This document shows positions 49,974-63,937 of a stretch of 64,000 nt of DNA, one piece after another. Numbering within the stretch: position 1 is the stretch's first letter; each line of letters starts with the position of its first letter. This stretch comes from Branchiostoma belcheri (taxonomy: Eukaryota > Chordata > Leptocardii > Amphioxiformes > Branchiostomatidae), in contig NW_017804576.1 of assembly GCF_001625305.1 (NCBI RefSeq), positions 1,357,157 to 1,421,156 on the forward strand. Direction: 5' to 3'. A program made the position numbers and the translations under genes. The notes beneath the pieces were generated by a model. It was not told the origin of the DNA, did not search any database, and saw nothing but the letters and a program-made list of their open reading frames with translations.

Positions 49974-50742
49974 AGTTGTTACTGGCAGGTGGTATTGGAA
50001 CAATGCCGAACCCAAAGGAACCACATAAATGAACCTTTGGTAGCTTATAATGAATACTAGATGAATGTGTCAAGGGTATTTTTTTTTAATTTTCAGGAAA
50101 ACCCAGTGAAAGTACATTGCATTGCAGAGTAGCCAACAGAAAAAAAGTTCATGGACATATGATTTCACACAGGATAGAAACCTTTATTTTATGATAGGCC
50201 AGTATTTCTAGACAGTTCTTGAGCCGTTACCTTGGAATGTACTGGTGCTATAGACAGCAAGGATGTCTGTCAAGAATTAACTTTCGTAAGTTTGTACCAT
50301 GTATTTATTTCAAAGGCTAAAATGTAACACTTATCTTATTTTTTTCCTGAAAGATACAATCCTCATGGAGGAGAAGAAAGAGGAATATTTCACGAACTAG
50401 GGCACTGGTAGAAATATGCTGAACAGAGATTAGTCAATTTAACCATTAGTAGACGACACTGCATTCATACTAGCCTTAACTTCTGTGGTACTATGGCTGG
50501 ACACAATCTTTTGTTATATTGCTGAAATTATAAAGTGTCATACAATACACTAAGTAAAAATTGACAAATAGTAGCCAAAAAGGAAAGTCAAATGGGAATA
50601 TGGCCATTATCTACATCTCAAAAAACTCATTAAAGAATTTTGAAAGAAATATTCTTTTGAAACTTTGTTCTGACAACCTTTCTGTGAATCATGGTGTATG
50701 AGGAGGGACATCATTGCAGGTTGGCAAATACTAGCACACATC
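49974..50742 (+). other. Presumed 3'UTR of the F-box gene
   Basis: AT-rich, no ORF of interest. No well-placed poly(A) signal could be chosen with confidence. Confidence 0.4.
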
Positions 50743-51090
50743 ATACAGCACACACACACACACACTGACATACACACATCATACAGGCACACAGACATAC
50801 ACACATCATACAGCACACATACACGCACTGACATATATACACATCATACAGCACACATACACACACTGACATACACACATCATACAGGCACACACACTCT
50901 GACATACACACACACACACACCGACACACGCATCACACATGCATGGACTGACATGCGCATACAAACACATCAAACAGGCACACACACACACACTGACATA
51001 CACACATCATACAGGCACACACGCACACTGACATAAACTGAAACGCACACATTGACATGCACACACACACACTGACACACACACACAAAC
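50743..51090. repeat. CA-rich degenerate microsatellite
   Basis: Repeats of CACACA with ACATCATACAGG and CTGACATACAC. Low complexity; ORFs here are artefacts. Confidence 0.9.
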
Positions 51091-54000
51091 ATCACGCACT
51101 GAAAAAAGCACACCAGGGAACAGTTCTGCACAGGCTATTCCATTTAATAGGGACTACATGCCATAAGATACAAGAGTAGACCTATCTTCTATCAGCAGCT
51201 GATGCTACCTCCCAGGTCCGGTACATCACAACAGCCTGTGACCATTATCCTTGCCTAACAGCTGACTACATGTACTACAGGATCAGGTCTTGGATACACA
51301 TGCTGGGTGCTCCAACAAAGATCACCTCACAATTTACCTATGGTCGGACAATGTATTACCAGGATATTATCATCATAATCCTGGGGACAGTTTCCTTGCA
51401 AAATAGCCACCATTTTAAGGAGGGATTTCGGTTTGTCAAACACCTTGCTATATGCCACCATTCCATGATACATCCAGTCTGTATCTTACCCTACAGAAGC
51501 TTCCCTACGCAAGCTGCTCTAAGTATATCTGCTGCTAGAAGCCACAACTAGATGATGACTTGTGCCTCCCCTCCATCCTGAACACCCTTTTTGTCTTTCA
51601 GCAGACAATTCTGTTTCACTGAAAAATTGACAATTTTACACATTTTACAATCACGAATAGCTTGGCCAATGAGGTCTTGGTCAGAAATTTTTGAACTGAT
51701 ACTAAAAAAAACATCTTTCATGTGAACAGAGATGATCAGCATGGGATGGGCACAGGATAGCCATACATAATGCTGTTTATCTGCAAAAAACAAACATAAA
51801 AAGCTTATATATATAAGTTTACATTCAATCAAATCATCATCACACAAAACATACTCTCTCCATTTAATCATATCTCTAAGATAACCTACATCAAAACCAT
51901 CTCGTAAATCAAAAAGCATTTAAAGTATGAAGAGATCAACATGATATCAAACACAAATTACTCCATATTCATACAATAAGTTGTGAACACACATTCATAA
52001 GGATACGAGCTCACAACATACAGCATAGTAAGCACTAAGGGATCTGCTCAGCAGCTGCTGTACTTGGAATTAAATTTTAGATCACTGTAACCACAGTTAC
52101 CCTTATGTGGACAAGGTTTGGTTTTATATGCCCACAAATACAAAATGTAGGTACATAAAAATAATGAATCAGTAGCTGAAGGACAATGACATATAATGTG
52201 GGACAAGAGACTGTGACAAGATCATGTTCAGACATACATTTTGTATAGTACATGTGGAGTACCGGTCTACCATGTCAATGTTTTTCAGAGGCATATGTTA
52301 AAAATGAACAGCTTGGTAGGTACATGTAGAGGGAAACGTTCTGTTGTTTTCAGCTCCACAGATGCCACACCAGCCAGTCGTCCTAGTTTACGCCAGGTTC
52401 ACCTTAACCTTCAGCCTGCTAAGGCAGCCCTTTGGCACCAACATTTGTACTGGTTACCAGATTGGGCAGCAGGGAGAAGGTTAAGTTGGATGGATGAGAC
52501 AGGACAGGCCGACACTTTGATGAACTTGACATGGTTGTTTCCAGCACAAAACAGATCCAACCAAACATGAGGACCTGGATCCCAGGTGACTGCCATATGA
52601 GAACAGAATTGCACAGCTGGCACAGCAATGATTAACATAATGCAATATGCATCACGTCTGAAGCAGCAGGGTTCATCTTCACACTATATATAGCAGGTAA
52701 AACAGCAAGGAGCCCTATAATCAATGTAGATTACAAACAGTGCCTTTTTATGTAGTACATAAGAGACCAGAATGGTCAGCAAATCTCCACGAGAATGCAA
52801 CATTACTGGCCAGTGTCATGTATAACAAATTGTCCATGGAACTGCCATGTAGAATAGGATGATCAGAGTAAATTGGGAACATTGCTGTGTAGAGACGGTC
52901 GTCAAGATTAGACAGGATATCATTGGGAACTAACACAACAGCAAAGTAGTGTACATACATGAAGAACAGGATGCAGCTTTGTACAACAGCTGGTGCATAG
53001 AACAGGAAATGATAGTAAAACACAGAACTGTTACACTTCAATATTCAGGACCCCTGACAGGGCCTGAGACATCAAGGCAACAGATACTCGATGACAAAAA
53101 CTGTCAGTGTTTGGTCATCCATGCACAATTCACGGTATTCTTTGCCGTACCTCCCGCTTGTCTCAGTTCTTGGAACTTCCCTGAAGTTGGTAGCTTGGGT
53201 CGCAACCGAATTAGGACTGTCCATTCCTGATACCCAGCTTTCAAGATCCACATTTCAACCTTTGCAAATTGCACATCAAATCACTTGGTTGTGGGCATTC
53301 TTCTGTCCTTTAATGTGTCATACAAAACATGCTGATGGGAGGTTTGTCAGTTGTTTCTTTTCTGGATTTGCTAGTACGTCAACTGTGAACATGCATACAT
53401 GTAACTGAAGATAAAAGCATCCTGTGCTGTTCTGCAAACTACTTGGACTCCAGGCTGAGATCTGAGTAATAGGTAGGATTCTCTTTAGTTACATGCAACA
53501 GGCAGAGAATGACAACACCATAATGTCACTGGCTTCGGCACACAGCTTCGTACATTGTACATGTATATCCACCTGTACACTAGACTCACCCCTACACCAG
53601 ACACACCCACCACAGATTGTGTACATACAGGACTAGTCGTTTACACACAGGGCTAGTAACATTATCTTACAGGAAACTCTACAGGGGGATCTTTCCTTTG
53701 TACAGTGAATTGCAATTTCCAGGCAGCAAGCACTATTAAATGTCAGCCCAGCGGGAACCATGTACATTGGGGGAAAATTCCATCACATTCCACCAAGAAA
53801 GTCTACAGCTTTCTTTTAGAAACCATCTCAATTGAACAAACTATAGTGCTGAAAAATCTTTCATGACTTGGTCCAGTACCTCTCTGGCTGCACCTACAAG
53901 TTTCTTTCGGAGAAAAAAAACTTTTTTTTTGGTCTTGATAAAGACAGTACCATTTAGTAGGTCTTTCTACAAGGTTCCTAAATGTTACTCTTGAGCCCTG

Positions 54001-56451
54001 GGCTACAATACCCTTGGTTTAAAGCTTGTTCACAAGAATGGCATCAGCAAAAAAACTGGGCTGGCAATTCCGTCCCTGCTGTCTGATGGAAACAGTTAAA
54101 TTTCACCAACTGTTGAACGACACATCCACAGATCCACCTGTCTGAAAGCATATAGGAAGTCCTGAACCTCCTACAGAAGACTGCACCTGTTCCAGACTGT
54201 AGTAACACTGGTGTGACGTTTGCATTATTTACAGCAAGCCAAGCATATCATTTCTAATTTACAGTGAACAATTCTGCCATATACAGAGAAGCAGGAAGAA
54301 GTTTACAGGTTCTAGAGGATCCAAGTGTTTCTCAGACACATGAAAGAGACTCCTCAGTTATTCAGTAGGATTGAAGATAGTACAAGGGAAAACCATCCAT
54401 GTACATGTAGTGTTGGCAGTAGTCAGACCTAGTTGTAAAGCTCTGTTCCTGTTTCCCACTGCAGACCAACAGTTTAGGGGTTGGTTGGGTTGACTTAGAG
54501 TGGAGTAACTCTGTAGAGGTTATGAGACAACAGGTTCTATGCCACAGGGAATGCTGTAACTGTTGTGCAGTCTCCTTTACCCTGGGCGCACGGCCGGCTA
54601 CTGACCACTGGATCATCTTGTCAAGTGAATCTACATGTTTCTATGTCAGACATGTTTTCAGGTGTTCCACGAATGTTGCTTTGAGGCTACCGAATCCTAC
54701 TGTGTTCCAAACTATGCTCTATACCTAATCTAAAACAGAACAAAAGCACAAAATGATCCAGAGGGTACGTGTGGCTATCCCGCGTCCACTGCCTACAGAG
54801 ACGATGGTGCTCAGATATGGCGATGCCTTGGGTGACTCTGGGTTGCAAACAACCTGCTTTACCTTAGCTTAGCCTTCTTTTCTTGCCAAACACAAAGTGA
54901 AAGCTGTAAGACAATGTTAACATCCATACATCAGTACAAACCTTGTGGAACCAAGGCGGGCGGAAATTATTTTGATGCAAGGTTTTACAAGCCAAGAAAC
55001 ACCAGAGAGTCCTTTGGGTCCTCAGCTGAATTACCATTTGTGAAACAGTTACACGTTTCTGAATCATGTATATGGTGAAACGAAGAAAAAAGCACAATTT
55101 CTCATTCACGTCACTGCACATAAATAATCACAAAGATATCATCTCTTGGAACACTACCGATGCCGGAAGTCTACATCATACACAGTCGTCCCAGGCATTT
55201 TTTGTACAGACTTTTCCAAAGCCTACCTTTTCTCTCAAGTTGTGATGAACATTTAAGGATATACTGTACAAAGCTAAAGTACTCTTACCAGATCCTTTTC
55301 TACCCTCCCAATTATCATCAGATTCTAATTATTTACTCTAGAGGACAACTACAGAAGTATCCTCACAATGTGACCATCATGCCGTTCCCTGTATGTCTGT
55401 GACATACAGCATGTCTGCAGAACGTACTGCACCTGTGCAAAACCTGGATTTTTCAAGGTTCTCGTTGGATGTTTGGTCAACACTGCATCAGAATCTTTTC
55501 TGACAGGACAATTGAAAGCTATTGACAGGATGTCATCCTTAAATATGCGAAGATGACCTTAAACATTGTACCGACGTGCTATGCACAAAACCTTAAGGGT
55601 TTCGCAACAGGCACAGTATGTTCTGCCAGTGTGCTATAACAGACAGACATAGAATAGCATGATGGGTGTTCTAACGGGATGGTCCCAGGGCCCATCCAGC
55701 AGAATTACAGACGTGCACATTTGGACTTGAACATGAAGGTAAAATTGGTCTGACCAACACGTTCAATATCAATGGCAGGAACGGCTGTTTTTCTGTAAAA
55801 TATCACAACCGATTCTTTTTTTACACATCCAACCAGTGTTCTAGCCAGCATGAAATGTTTTTCCCTGTCATCTCAATTTTGTTTGACCGTCCGAGACACT
55901 ACATTCTTCATTTTGTGGGGCAAATTTTGCTGGTAGATTAAGCTCAACTTAATGACATTTCTTTCCATATCTTTACATGCCAATTTTGGTCCGTCAAAGA
56001 TGTCAAATTGGACAAAATTTGTGTCTGCCACGAGCAGCAAAACTCTGTCCAACGATGGAAAGACAGCCGCTGGCTAGAACACTGTCTCCAACTGCTGGAA
56101 GAGCTGGACTGGTGACCACCCAAGTCCTAACTGATTAGGACAGCTACACGAATCACCAGCAGCCAAGCAAGCACTCACCTGAAGCTGGCAACATAAAAAA
56201 CAAAAAAATCATAGGTTCCATTTCTTGATATAATACCAACATCATCAAAACATAGGTGGAAAAATTTGACCCATTAATTTCTACAGGAGCAAATACAAGC
56301 TATATTTTTTTTAAGATTATAAGTGATGGTTGTTGATCACAGTGTAGTGTACTGCATGGTAGAGTTGAGCACAGGGGTACTGTGTAGGTATGGTGATTCC
56401 ACATGCTCCAGCTGCGGCTGCAGCTGAACAGGTGCATGCACCTGGCAGGTG
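51091..56451. other. Long non-coding stretch between convergent genes
   Basis: No exon could be supported on either strand. It probably includes the 3'UTR of the minus-strand gene ending at 56452. 55420-55640 is related to 61565-61800 (shared GTTGGATGTTTGGTCA-type sequence), a dispersed repeat. Confidence 0.4.
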
Positions 56452-59400
56452 TCACCAGGAGTCTTCACCGTTGGCATTCTGGAAAGGAGCAGAAATATTG
56501 ATCGGGATACACAAGGGACTGTAAACATAGAAGTGTGCTTCTATGGTACACTACTTTGTTTTGTCTCGGCAGAAGCTGTCTTCATACTAAGAATTTTGAA
56601 ATTGAAGGAGAATTTTCAAGCAGGCTGTGACAGAACCACCACTGACAAGACAGCCTTATTGTTATAACATTAGGCCACACCAAGTAAATTTTATGGATGA
56701 CGTCCGCGCGCGCTTTGATTTTGGCCTGTTCCTAGAAAAAAAAACAAGAAATTCCGCTTCCTGTAACTATGACCAAAGAGTCACGACAGTGCCGCAAATC
56801 GTCAGATTGATGTGAAACCCGTAATGCGAAAACAGGACAGGATTACAGCTGCTATTCCACCTGATTTATTGCTGTTTTGATGATGAATAAAAGACTTCTT
56901 GCTTGTTACACTGTGTCATCTCATTCAATTTGTGTCCTAACATTTGTCATCTCCTAGTATATTTCTAATCTAGGCATCTTGTTTTTTAGGGCCCTTCTTG
57001 TTTTTTTTTTCGCCCTCTCGCATTAGATTTAGGGTCTCCAAAGGACGTCATCCATAAAATTTACTTGGTGTGGCCTAATACTATATAGCTAAATTTTCCC
57101 CGGCACATGCACGGTTATCACAAGAATGTCCCAGTTTGCGATCATACAACAAATGTGACTGGAACCTAATGAAGATAAAGTTTCCTAGCAGGATTCCAAA
57201 ATGGCTATCTTTGTACCGAATAATGATGCAGTCTCATTTGTCATAGGCTGTCAAACAAGTTTGAAGAAGAATTTTCAAGCAGTCTGTGACAGAACTAACT
57301 ACCAACAAGTATCTAAGACAGCTTTTGCTGTAGCGAGACAGCTGATATATACACGGCTATCACAAGAATGCACCCAGTTTGCGATCATGCGATCACAAGA
57401 AATGTGATGGACCCTAATGAATATAACATTTCCTAGCAGGATTCCAAAATGGTAGAAGAGAATTTGGGACGGATGATTCTATCGTGGACCTGCATTTTTG
57501 TCCCAATCTTTCAAATCAAAACTGACAACCAGCCATGAATGGTACACCTACATGTAACTTGAAAGTAAAAAAGGATTCTAATGTCTAAAAATGAAGTTTC
57601 TTTTTCTACAAATTGAAGCATGTTGTAAACAGCAGGCAAATATACTAGCAGTGACACTATTGATTCAAACAGAACCACTAGTATTCCCTATGATTTCATT
57701 GTTGTTATTTTGACTGTGAGGGATAATTCATGCAGATTTAACTTCATATTGAAAATACAGCATGCAAAAGAATTGTTACAGGGACACTGTGCCAATGCTT
57801 CATGTAGAATCCCTTCAGAAGGTACATATGTACAATCACATCTCTCCATTATAATACCTGGAGTTTTGGGTTGAACACACTAGCCTGGTTACCAAGTTTA
57901 CCTATCTTAGCTACCAAGGCACTTTCCTTTACTGCAAGTAGGTACAGGAAAGAGCCTCAGTAACTAAAATAGGTAAACTTGGTAAACAGCCTAACAACAG
58001 ACAGTTCAGTTGTATTTTATTTTAAAGTCATCGTCATTTGGATAAAAATTGGGGCAACTTGAAACAACAGGGTCACTACAAGGTCATCTACTTCTACAGT
58101 TACACGTGAACTTGACCTACCTGTTCCGAATCTTCCTGAAAATCCGAGAAGAAAAAAAAAAAGCAATCAACTTGGTGTGATTCGGACACCAGGGTTCACA
58201 AGAAGCATGACACACAGGTGACTACAGTGTTCCACGGGTTAACAACACATGCATGGAGAATGTCGTCCACCCACCTATACACCATGCGATCACCCTACTG
58301 CTAACATACATCTTTACAAACAGTTTTCTTTTTCTGTGTTGGAGTATCAAAATCTAATCTAGTTAGCAGATATGCAAATATGGTTATCTCTGTTTTGACA
58401 TGTTGACAAGTTACTTTTCCATAAAGGACAGTTTAAAGAAGGCATAATCATGACTGTGTATCTTTTTTTTTCATGCTGCTTACAGACAGATACAAGGGTA
58501 AGACTTTGGAGGTACGTGTCTTTTCAAGGCAGAGGTTTGAAAAGTCTACAGTCTGAAATGGTCAAGTTACATTTATCCAGACGACATGCTAAATATAATA
58601 TGTCAGAGAGTAACAGGTTCTTCTCTTTAGCAAATTTTGTTTTGAAGAAAGATGGAGAAATTTTGAAACTGTGCTAGAGAAACTGGCTCTGAGTACTTCT
58701 CCGTCTACAGCAATGACACTTCTAGATTCTTCAATAAAAGAGTAGGATTTTTAAATTCTTGCTGATACCGAGACTTAGAGGACTACACATGGTGGATAGG
58801 TCAGCTGAGAAGGGAGAGGGCAGCATCTGAGCTCCTCCCTGCTTTTTACTTACCCTCAACTTTAGGGGTCGGGGTCTGCCTGAGGCTCTTTTAACAATTT
58901 CATGGGTTTTAGGAAAGTAGAACGTAGGTACCGACCCTGTAAGGGTCAGAAGGAGACACACTCACAATACATACTGTGTCAGGGGTGGGGGGGTGGGAGG
59001 AGGGTGCAGAGGACTGGTGCCATGCAGGGTGGTACTTCATGCATTACGCTTCATGTTCCGCAGGTCTTTTACATGGTTTGTTTCAAAGTTCACGCAATGT
59101 TTGATAACAGAGCCAGAAATCTCTTACGATGATATATCGATATGGCAGAGGGAAAGCTCGGGGAGACAATCTCTAGGACTAGTCGGAAGAAACTGCGAAC
59201 ATATTTTTTTGGTAGCACAGAATTAAACGCTTTTATGCGAAAGCTTTTCAGCACAGTAGCTTGTATAGTCATGAGACATGCAACTGTTTTACAGTTACAA
59301 TGTATAAAATAGGGATGATAATGATTGATGCAAGACAGAACATGCACCTGCATTGTCTAATGTTCAGCTCATTGTTTTTTAATATCAACACTCTTTATCA

Positions 59401-61954
59401 CAGCAGTAACATTCTGCAGGGCAGACTTCAGGTTTTCTTATAAAAGCCTACTTTTTTTTTTAAATTTTGTGATCCTATATTGTATGTAAAAAAGGGAGCA
59501 AGGGCGCTTTAAATGTTGTGACCTTACTTGTGGCATAATACAATTGGTCTGGGCGATACACACTTTCCGTATCATCCCCCCGCACATGTACTTGGACCAT
59601 TACCAGCACAGTAACACATGCAGGGAGGGAGACGCCATCTACAACACCATGTGACACATGCAGGCAGGACAGAACACACAAGCTGGCCACGACTGTGGCG
59701 CTGTACTCACTATACTCACATCGTCAGGCCTGGTGTTGGGGCAAAGTCTGTGCAGGATCTCTTCTATGGTCTGCCGTCTGAAACAAACAAGAAAACAACA
59801 TAGAATCAGTCTGAGAAAATTTCTGTACGAAATACTTTTATCTGCATACCTGCATTACCTAGTTATGTTTACCGAAGGAAAACATATTGTTTTTGCCCTG
59901 TTTCTTCCTCTCCTTCTTCTCCAAACAGTGACCGACCTCTGACCTGACCAATGACATGATTTGTTGACGTCTGTTACCATGGTGACTGGTGTTGGGTTAC
60001 ATAATGTTGCAATTTCATGGTCTGCTCTGCTCCTGTGACCATATACCAGTAGTACATGTATGTGAATGTGTTTGAGTAAGAATTAACAGAGCAGACCAAG
60101 TCCGAAGGTAAACATTATGCATTTGCTTTGCAAATGTTACTTCTCTAGTTCTTTTCTACTTCATAGGTGCCGGTGTGTTGCGCCGAAGGGCAGCTGTACT
60201 GGCTATACAGATACAGGTAACAAATGCAGCAAATAAAAATCAACATACACCTACATGAATATATGTACCCAAAACATGGACCAGGGATTGGATTTTAGGA
60301 GTACATTCATTTCTTTTGCACCCAGAACAGATACAAGTGTAAGTTCATTTCAGCCTGGTTCGAAATGCTCATGTCCCTAGCCTATTAAGTTCCTCGCCCC
60401 TGGTACAATGCACACTTAACATTCTTTTGTTGACTACAAGCAACTTGAAGGAAGCACCATTTGGGACCAAATTTCAGGTTGCGTTGAATAAAAAATTTGG
60501 GCATAAGTTTTATCTGTATGAAAAAACAACAACAAAGTTTTGACTGAGTACATATATATATTCATCCTTCCCAAAAGTCTTTTCACAGAAGTACATAAAT
60601 ACGAACTCAGGTGAGCAAACCAAACTGGGAAACATCAAACTGAACCCACGCAAGGGCACGTCAACACAACTATTTAGCAGCCCTAGTTAACAAAGGGACC
60701 TGTCACTCGCGTGCTCACCCCCCTGATGTAGCCATGGAGCCTGACCCTCACACAATGACCGAGAGAGCGCTGCCTTTCACATGACCTGCCCTGATGGGGA
60801 AAAGTGTTCATTGGCCTGCCGTGTGTTCTAATGCAGGGCGGGAGTGCTCCTCTAGTTACAAAGGTTGAAATTCACCTGGAGCACAGTTGATCATGGATAT
60901 ACTCTTAACTTCTGTCCTCTAAAAAATTTTCCTGTGTCCTGATAGATTGTAGTAACACACCTGACAAGTTGGTTTTGGTTTCTACTGCCAAGTAAATCTA
61001 CATCTGTAAGTTGACATACTACAAGTACAAGTACACCTTTGAATAACAGTAAATGTTCAAGAGGAAGTCATTTGTTACCTGTTGTGTTACTGTTAGCACA
61101 GGAATGTCAAGAGGCAGCACACACACAGGGTTGTGTTCCATTGGACAATACACTTTCTGACCACCTCTGACATTATATGTTCAATGAAGTAAACATATAA
61201 CTGTTGTACAAGGACCAAGTTACCTGTTCCTGTCTTTTCTAATAGTATCTTTAAAAACACTTCAGTACATGATTATGGACTTTATAGACCAGTCATTTTT
61301 GACAGGTGGATTCCTTGGAGTTGGGGTCTTTGAATTCCAACGTGTGATGTCGTGTGATCTGATGAAACGTTACCTACAGTGCTACACAGGTCCAGACTCT
61401 AGAATCATTGTTGTACATGTACAGTGACCAAGTTACCTGTTTCCATCTATTCTGACATTTGAAAAACTTCCCTAGACACCAGTCATGTTAACAGGTGATT
61501 TGTTCAGGTATATGAATCCCAACAATGCCGGGTGATCTGAAACATTACCTACACAAGCACGTTGACAAAATGTACTGCGTCTGCGCAAAACCCTGATTTT
61601 TCACGGTTTTCATTGGATGTTTGGTCACTGTTGCATCAGCATTTTGCCTGTTGCAGATGACATTTCTTCCAATTTAACATTTTAAAACTACAGACGAGAT
61701 GTTAACCTTATAGATGCAAATACGACCTTATATGAGACGTTCTGCCGAAGTGATATGCACAATACAGTATGGGGTTTGGCCCTGGTGCAGTACGTTCTTC
61801 CAACGTGCTACCTACACAGGTGGAAATTACGCAGGCGTGACTTACTTGGAGACCAGCCCCCCTCCTGGTGGGAGCCCCTCGATTTCCTCGTAGCACAGAA
61901 CGTGCATGATGTAGGCCAGGTCCACCTCACCAGGCTCACTCGTGTTCACTATCT
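56452..61954 (-). CDS. Last four coding exons of an unrecognised gene
   Basis: Minus-strand exons 61954-61846, 59777-59720, 58135-58121 and 56478-56452. All splice sites are GT/AG and the phases agree (1 in; 2; 0; 0). The resulting C-terminus of 68 residues begins IVNTSEPGEVDLAYIMHVLC, continues YEEIEGLPPGGGLVSKRQ and TIEEILHRLCPNTRPDD, then EDSEQ from a 15-nt microexon, and ends NANGEDSW. The third and fourth exons encode an acidic tail. I do not recognise the family. Upstream exons lie beyond the window; I saw none in 61955-64000. The frame-exact fit of four exons, one of them tiny, makes a real gene likely. Confidence 0.65.
56672..57078. mobile_element. MITE, GGCCACAC family, inserted in another repeat
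   Basis: 407 bp. Ends TTAGGCCACACCAAGTAAAT and its complement, with ATGGATGACGTCC continuing the arms. The flanks (about 56595-56660 and 57106-57207) match the uninterrupted repeat at 57262-57452, showing the insertion point. Confidence 0.8.
57106..57452. repeat. Tandem pair of a dispersed repeat
   Basis: CCTAGCAGGATTCCAAAATG and AAGAATG(T/C)(C/A)CCCAGTTTGCGATCAT-like segments occur twice about 245 bp apart. Confidence 0.7.
57881..57993. mobile_element. Short MITE-like element (AGCCTGG family)
   Basis: TAGCCTGGTTACCAAGTTTA at the left pairs with TAAACTTGGTAAACAGCCTA at the right. Related to 5463-5555. Confidence 0.6.
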
Positions 61955-62085
61955 CTGCAGGACAAAAAAACATTCAGACATTAGTCTGTTTACAGCTGGA
62001 TCTTTGAAACCTTTATTGCGGATTCCACACTGCAGAGTAAAGTGGCTACGTTACAATCAGTGCATTTTACATAGTGAGTCATTCT

Positions 62086-62990
62086 TATTATAGAAGACAT
62101 AATAGTAGGGTTAAAATGATCATTGCTGGAGACACAACATTCAGAAATTACATATGGGTATGGATGTACATTTACTTAATGAGAATTAAACTGTTCTCTG
62201 CGCAATTCAGTAGAAAATTCCGGAGAGTTAATTTCCTTGAGTTGGAGAACAGTTTAACTTTGATTCTCATTATGTATTTTACCAACTCAGATGAACTTTC
62301 ATTCGTGTACATTTATGCAAAAACAAAAAAAAATGTGTTTTGAGACCACACCAATTTAATTTCTTGGTTAATGGATTTTTCTAGAAAAATAATGGAGCGG
62401 GCGGGCGAAAAAAAAATCAAAATAAAAACAGGCCTAGGCATCCTATTATGGCCCAAAATGGTACGATAGGAGACATGAAGTCAACACACCAGGCTGGTTC
62501 AAAATTTAAACAATGAATTTTGAACTTTTAATGATACCACTGCAATGATAGATGGGAAAACTGTAACAACTAGGAAGAAAAGGACTTTCCTCAACTGTTG
62601 GGGGGCAAAACATGAGCATTTTTCAGTTGATTCAGGACCAGAATCAAATTTTTTTTTTTTTTTTGCAAATCAGAAAAAAATGAAGAGGCGAATCCGAGAA
62701 CCAACAATTAAATTGGTGTGGCCTTATTATAGAAGACATAATAGTAGGGTTAAAACTATCACTACTGGAGACACAACATTCAGAAATTACATATGGGTAT
62801 GGACAGCCAGTGATGTACATTTATTTAATGAGAATTAAACTGTTCTCTGAGCAATTCAGTAGAAAATTCCGGAGAGTTAATTTCCTTGAGTTGGAGAACA
62901 GTTTAACTTTGATTCTCATTATGTATTTTACTAACTCAGATGAACTTTCATTCGTGTACATTTATGCAAAAACAAAAAAAATATTTTTTA
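62086..62990. repeat. Direct duplication flanking a MITE
   Basis: A unit of about 255 bp (starting TTATTATAGAAGACATAATA) occurs at 62086-62340 and 62724-62985. Between them lies a 380-bp MITE (62344-62722) with ends GACCACACCAATTTAATT and complement. Each unit contains an inner inverted pair (GAGAATTAAACTGTTCTC). Confidence 0.75.
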
Positions 62991-63772
62991 ATCATACATT
63001 TGTTACATCACTAACTTTAAATTATCAAGTTATCAACAGCATTTTAGACAGTTCTTGAGACTGTGAAGTTTGTACCAAGGTTTTGCTGGGATTAACCTTA
63101 ATATCTTACTTTATCTTTAGCTTGAGTAAAATTTCCTCGTGTACACTGTAATACTACATTGATCTTTCACGTATAACTTACAAGTTGGTTGTGAAAAAGG
63201 AAACTTTAATAACAGTCTGTGTGCACTTCTTGGCTTGGAATGTTGTGCTGACCTTGAACTTAAAGCCAGCCCAGGTTGTCAACAACATGAAACCTAACAA
63301 GTGCAGTCATGCTTCACAAACAGAAACAGTCCTGAAACCCAACCTGTGCACTCCATATGCCATTTACAGCATGAGCTACATTCTTCACTAAAACCATCAT
63401 GACCTACTCCAGGAGTCGAAATACCCCTCCGTGTGCAAGTGGGTGCAGGTAAAATTGGTGCTGTGCGACTAAATTTTTACCAGTATGCGCCGGCTCAAGT
63501 AAGCTTATCCCATAAAAATACCCAATAAAGAACTGAAAAGGTAACAAACCCAGGACCCAGGGAGTTTTTCTTCATTTTTTATAATCAACAGAAAGTTACT
63601 ATCTAAGTCACTGCCATGGTTAGTAGTTTATCCCCATGACACTGTAAGCAAATATTGGATACTATAGTTACCACACATTGGTTTGGTTGTGTACCTTTTA
63701 TTTTTGGGGGGTGCAACTAATTTTTTGGGTGCAACTAATTTTTTTTTCAACTGCACCATTTCAACAGCATGA

Positions 63773-63890
63773 AAGTTCATCTGAGTTGGTAAATTACATT
63801 ATGAAAAACTTAAACTTTTCTCCAACTCAAAATTTGACTCACCAGAAATTTTCGACCGAATCACTCAGTCTTCCTCAGCTATCTGACCCA
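63773..63890. mobile_element. Half-element of the CCAACTCA hairpin family
   Basis: Contains GTTCATCTGAGTTGGTAAAT, TTCTCCAACTCA and CTCACCAGAAATT, as in 46131-46320, without the second arm. Confidence 0.55.
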
Positions 63891-63937
63891 AATGCTGTGG
63901 ACACGTGATTCTTCCCACGTGTGACGTCAGCAAAGGG

